64,000 nucleotides of DNA, from assembly GCA_022071945.1 (NCBI GenBank), contig JAJVIN010000001.1, positions 372,001-436,000 of the forward strand, in the 5' to 3' direction. The stretch is from Thermoanaerobaculia bacterium (GTDB lineage: Bacteria; Acidobacteriota; Thermoanaerobaculia; UBA5066). This document shows, in pieces, positions 62,301-64,000 of the stretch (within the stretch, counting starts at the first letter, position 1; each line of letters begins with the position of its first letter). A model generated the notes under the pieces. It saw nothing but the letters and a program-made list of their open reading frames with translations. It searched no databases and was not told where the DNA came from. The position numbers and the translations under genes were made by a program.

Positions 62301-63494
62301 CGCCACAGTCGCCGAGAGGCGTCCCGCGATTCGCGGTCCCTTCTTCGCCGGGGGCAGCAGCTGGCCGATGTCGATCCCTTCCAGGCGGCTCTGAAACGCG
62401 ATGTCCGCGAGGCCGGGCATCACCGTGGCCGTCGCCTCGAGATGGGCCGAACCTCCCGCCAGATTCAGGTCGAGAATCCCCTTCCGCAACCTCCCGCCGG
62501 CCATGTCCGCCACGAGGTCGAGGCGCTCGATCGATCGCCCGTACCCGGTCAGCTCCCATCCCCGGATGGTCCCCGAGACATCGGGAATCGCCGCTTCGGA
62601 CCCGGCGGCTTTCAGCCTCGCCTCGACCCGTCCGCCAAGGGAGCTTCCCGGCGCGAGACGGGCGCCGATCCTATCGAGGGAACCCTGCAGACTCAGATCG
62701 GCGACATACGACGGAGTCGAGAGGACGTCTCGGAGTTCCGCCTGCACCTCGAGAGCCAGATCGAGAGCCTGACCCGACACTCTCCCTTCCGCTTTCCCGG
62801 ACCCGCGCACGAGGTTCCACTCCGCTCTGACGGAAGTGCCGCCCAGAGGGTCCTGCCCGGCGGCGCCGATTCTGATCTCCGCGATCGAAAGACTGCCCTT
62901 CGAGTCCAGAGCAGGGAGCTCGAGCGCGGCGTCGAGCGCCACGTCCTTCACCTCGAAGTGCCTCTTCCGCTCTCCTCGCTCCATGAGATCGAGCCAGGCG
63001 CGAGCAAGCTGAACCCTCCTGACGGTGACGCGGGGCCGTTCCCTCTTCTCCTTCTCGGGCTCGGAAGGAGGCAGGCGGACAGGCAGGATCAGGTGGCCCT
63101 TCTCGTCCAGCAGCAGGGCCGCCCCGAGCCGGTCGACCGTCAAGCTCTCCACCTCGATTCGGCCTTCGAGGAGCGCCGGAACCGACAGGTCGACGCGAAG
63201 CGAACCGAGGGAGGCGGAGGTTCCCGCTCTTTCCTGCGTGCCCGTGACGGTCACGCCTTCGAGTTCCAGGGAACCGTTCCAGAGATTCCAGTTGAGCCTC
63301 TCGAGCCCGATTTTTGCTTCAAGAGCGCCTGCCGCCCTTTCCGCGACGAGGCGCGAGATGGAGCGCTGGACGGGCGGCAAGCTCAGGAGGAGAAGAACGA
63401 GGAGGACGAGACCAGGGAGAACGGCCGCCCAGGCCAGCACTCGCGGCCAGCGCCGGGGCTTCGCAGGCCTGGGGACGGCTTCTTCCCCGCTCAC
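59358..63494 (-). CDS. tamB: TamB-family translocation/lipid-transport protein
   Basis: This 1378-residue protein has a single N-terminal membrane anchor (about 17-42, LAWAAVLPGLVLLVLLLLSLPP). A very long beta-rich middle of repeated GxLxxxATxxxSxPxLxx-like strands forms the groove expected of AsmA/TamB bridge proteins. The C-terminal TamB domain (about 1090-1378) has TWPNLAVNGQVRVDD, GGSMNLLGSKWELTQARADF and IDPDLIVVATT, and the last strand GGFRIKREFN. It should span the periplasm and dock on TamA. The start is a GTG at 63494. It is the first gene of the pair. Confidence 0.92.
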   Translation of the reverse strand: MSGEEAVPRPAKPRRWPRVLAWAAVLPGLVLLVLLLLSLPPVQRSISRLVAERAAGALEAKIGLERLNWNLWNGSLELEGVTVTGTQERAGTSASLGSLRVDLSVPALLEGRIEVESLTVDRLGAALLLDEKGHLILPVRLPPSEPEKEKRERPRVTVRRVQLARAWLDLMERGERKRHFEVKDVALDAALELPALDSKGSLSIAEIRIGAAGQDPLGGTSVRAEWNLVRGSGKAEGRVSGQALDLALEVQAELRDVLSTPSYVADLSLQGSLDRIGARLAPGSSLGGRVEARLKAAGSEAAIPDVSGTIRGWELTGYGRSIERLDLVADMAGGRLRKGILDLNLAGGSAHLEATATVMPGLADIAFQSRLEGIDIGQLLPPAKKGPRIAGRLSATVAGNLPEPRLSAAVVSVEASLAREARVPAGTVSPEVLAKLDLNKGLVNVESLTLKDGPASVAAEGKYDLARTAFEGRLEIVAPQIAPYLALAGIEGKGSVEASLRGSGTLERPAVTGQVRGRSLVVSGAAIDRVDLDARVEGRRFEVDSGSVAAYGIEAEADARGTLPSSKGSSPEVDLRVCGITYARQRFPDVIAHATMGETIQATLETPDGRIKATGKMPPRAPAQADVTVDRLDLSVLAGFLPERFKEFSGELSGEAHATRWPSGKAEASVVISSLSLAVAGRKVSSPGIEAGVTGDTVDIRRFQLDADEGTSLSVSGRMAVDGSEVSLRTRLAVPDLAAWHAFVPDAPALSGTLSADVELSGSLRKPAATGSVSAKGIGAGDASVERIDLTLGLKEGADLFARLHITGVRKGEYRLERVELEASRRGDEIQALASTLDGQVRLDATATISESWPVTATLELSALDPGPFLRTAGAPKDLEATVTGSIRARGRAVAPESFSVSAEIRELRASTEGRTFSATQPVRLDYENDRLVVSSFELRGQNATFDLSGRLPMKGDSNEKLRLSALFDLEGALGFVSALDRAKGQLTADIEVTNSLARPHVSGKLLLTGGILDGPSFPAPIEKLEASLTATPTIVTLEKLSAEIAGGPVLIQGSLGLKDRSPKTIDATLRVRDVDMEVIRDLQVRSSADIALKGTWPNLAVNGQVRVDDATYIPALDLNGILKSLKSRRVVRTERKNKDENQKVNLSLDIAVVAKDAIHLQGNLGEADAGGVLQVKGTLDDPVVLGSIAALSGGSMNLLGSKWELTQARADFSDPLNIDPDLIVVATTTKAEEEITVTIRGQASNAQLLLSSSKGRSQADIMTLLVGGSGGGSAALADAAASMAVRGAATPLLGSLGKSTDMEVVPLPTSPEGEKFLFSVAKDLGGGLTATYFKGMSGETADAFEMRWRVSSRVKGRVRQNQDGTLSGGFRIKREFN

Positions 63495-63876
63495 GGTTCC
63501 GTCCCCGTTTCTGGAGTCACGGCAACGCCCACGGCTCGATTCTAGCCTTCACCCCAGAAACGGCAGTTGAACAACAGAATCGCGTGGCAACCCTTCTCCC
63601 GTGGGGACTTACGAGAAAACGCGGCGTCGCCGGAAAGGGGATTCCGTCCCACGCGGCGCGGGAGAGGGCCCGGGAGGGGGCGCCCCCACCCTCCCCTCCC
63701 CCGCCCCCCCGCGGGGGAGCGAACAGCCAGGGTGGGACGACGGTCCCCGGGATCTCAACGGGAGCCGACCCTCGGCAACACGAGGGGAACCGGTCTCTCG
63801 AAGCGATAATGACTCGAGTCATCGGGGCGGGAACGTTGTGTTTGTCCCCGAGAACCGGAACCAAGAAGGAGGATGT
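63495..63876. other. Intergenic region (382 bp) with a G-quadruplex motif
   Basis: This divergent gap must carry promoters for tamB and osmC. On the minus strand at 63683-63710 the run is G7-C-G5-A-G4-A-G3-T-G5, a canonical quadruplex pattern with one-base loops. A GAGTCAT-containing stretch (around 63810-63820) lies nearer osmC. I find no gene or RNA in it. Confidence 0.65.
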
Positions 63877-64000
63877 ATGAAGAGAAGCGCTCAGGCTGCA
63901 TGGCACGGCGGATTGAAGGATGGTCACGGCACCTTCGGCGTGGAGAGCGGTGCGATCAAGGACATGAAGTTCAGCTTCCGGACTCGTTTCGAGAGTGATC
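63877..64000 (+). CDS. osmC: OsmC/Ohr-family protein (5' end only)
   Basis: The first 41 codons read MKRSAQAAWHGGLKDGHGTF and then GVESGAIKDMKFSFRTRFES, matching the N-terminus of OsmC-type peroxiredoxins, which reduce organic hydroperoxides with two cysteines. Those cysteines lie beyond the window edge. AAGGAGGA precedes the ATG by a few bases. The gene is divergent from tamB. Confidence 0.88.
   Translation, partial: MKRSAQAAWHGGLKDGHGTFGVESGAIKDMKFSFRTRFESD

Noticed and set aside
1-64000. CRISPR arrays, insertion sequences, prophage genes or rRNA/tRNA genes
   Set aside because: I looked for regularly spaced repeats, transposase or integrase motifs and conserved RNA cores and saw none; the short tandem repeats lack spacers.

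Overview
The window is GC-rich DNA (roughly two-thirds GC by eye) from a Gram-negative (diderm) bacterium. The diderm evidence is outer-membrane beta-barrels, a TamA/TamB pair, FadL- and OmpA-type proteins and several lipoproteins. The mix of DUF3943, DUF4136, DUF3300/DUF2950, prokaryotic caspases, a sortase with an LPXTG substrate and a probable selenoprotein suits Acidobacteriota. That placement is an inference from gene content, not from a marker gene. The window holds about 49 protein genes. I saw no rRNA, tRNA, insertion sequence, prophage or CRISPR array.

Positions 1-6.7 kb hold a partial GntR/FCD regulator with a paired operator and a consensus-like promoter that would give a nearly leaderless mRNA. 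Next comes a caspase-family locus: a secreted caspase with a SPOR-like tail on the minus strand, divergent from a tightly coupled plus-strand operon. That operon encodes a DUF4384 protein, a caspase with an Ig-like tail, a caspase-DUF4384 fusion and a TPR-OmpA peptidoglycan-binding protein. All three caspases keep the His/Cys dyad and have export signals. This is the best candidate here for an undescribed envelope system.

Positions 6.8-12.3 kb are a phosphate operon, phoU-pstS-pstC-pstA-pstB2-pstB1. Its two ATPases have complementary lesions, so the pair should form one canonical and one degenerate ATP site. PhoU is fused to a low-molecular-weight phosphatase-like domain in which the catalytic cysteine is Asp. 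Positions 12.6-24.6 kb carry malic enzyme, an HD hydrolase, HtpG, a tiny Cys-rich protein, a thioredoxin-fold protein with in-frame UGA at its redox position, a truncated CPA2 antiporter, an MscS channel, an OmpA protein and small exported proteins.

Positions 24.7-31.9 kb are a signalling block: a receiver-PP2C phosphatase, a receiver-HD-GYP c-di-GMP phosphodiesterase and a 1608-residue hybrid kinase. Positions 32-51 kb are metabolic and envelope genes: an AraC regulator, FadL porin, DUF3943 protein, GH63 and GH13 enzymes, SulP transporter, DUF3300/DUF2950 pair, AI-2E-type permease, K+ channel, secreted asparaginase and PPK2.

Positions 51-56.4 kb contain a class D-like sortase beside an LPKTG protein, then a near-symmetrical group of two DUF4136 lipoproteins flanking three small beta-barrels. 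Positions 56.6-63.5 kb encode TamA (with an unusually long POTRA region) and TamB. After a 382-bp gap containing a strong G-quadruplex motif, an OsmC gene runs off the right edge.
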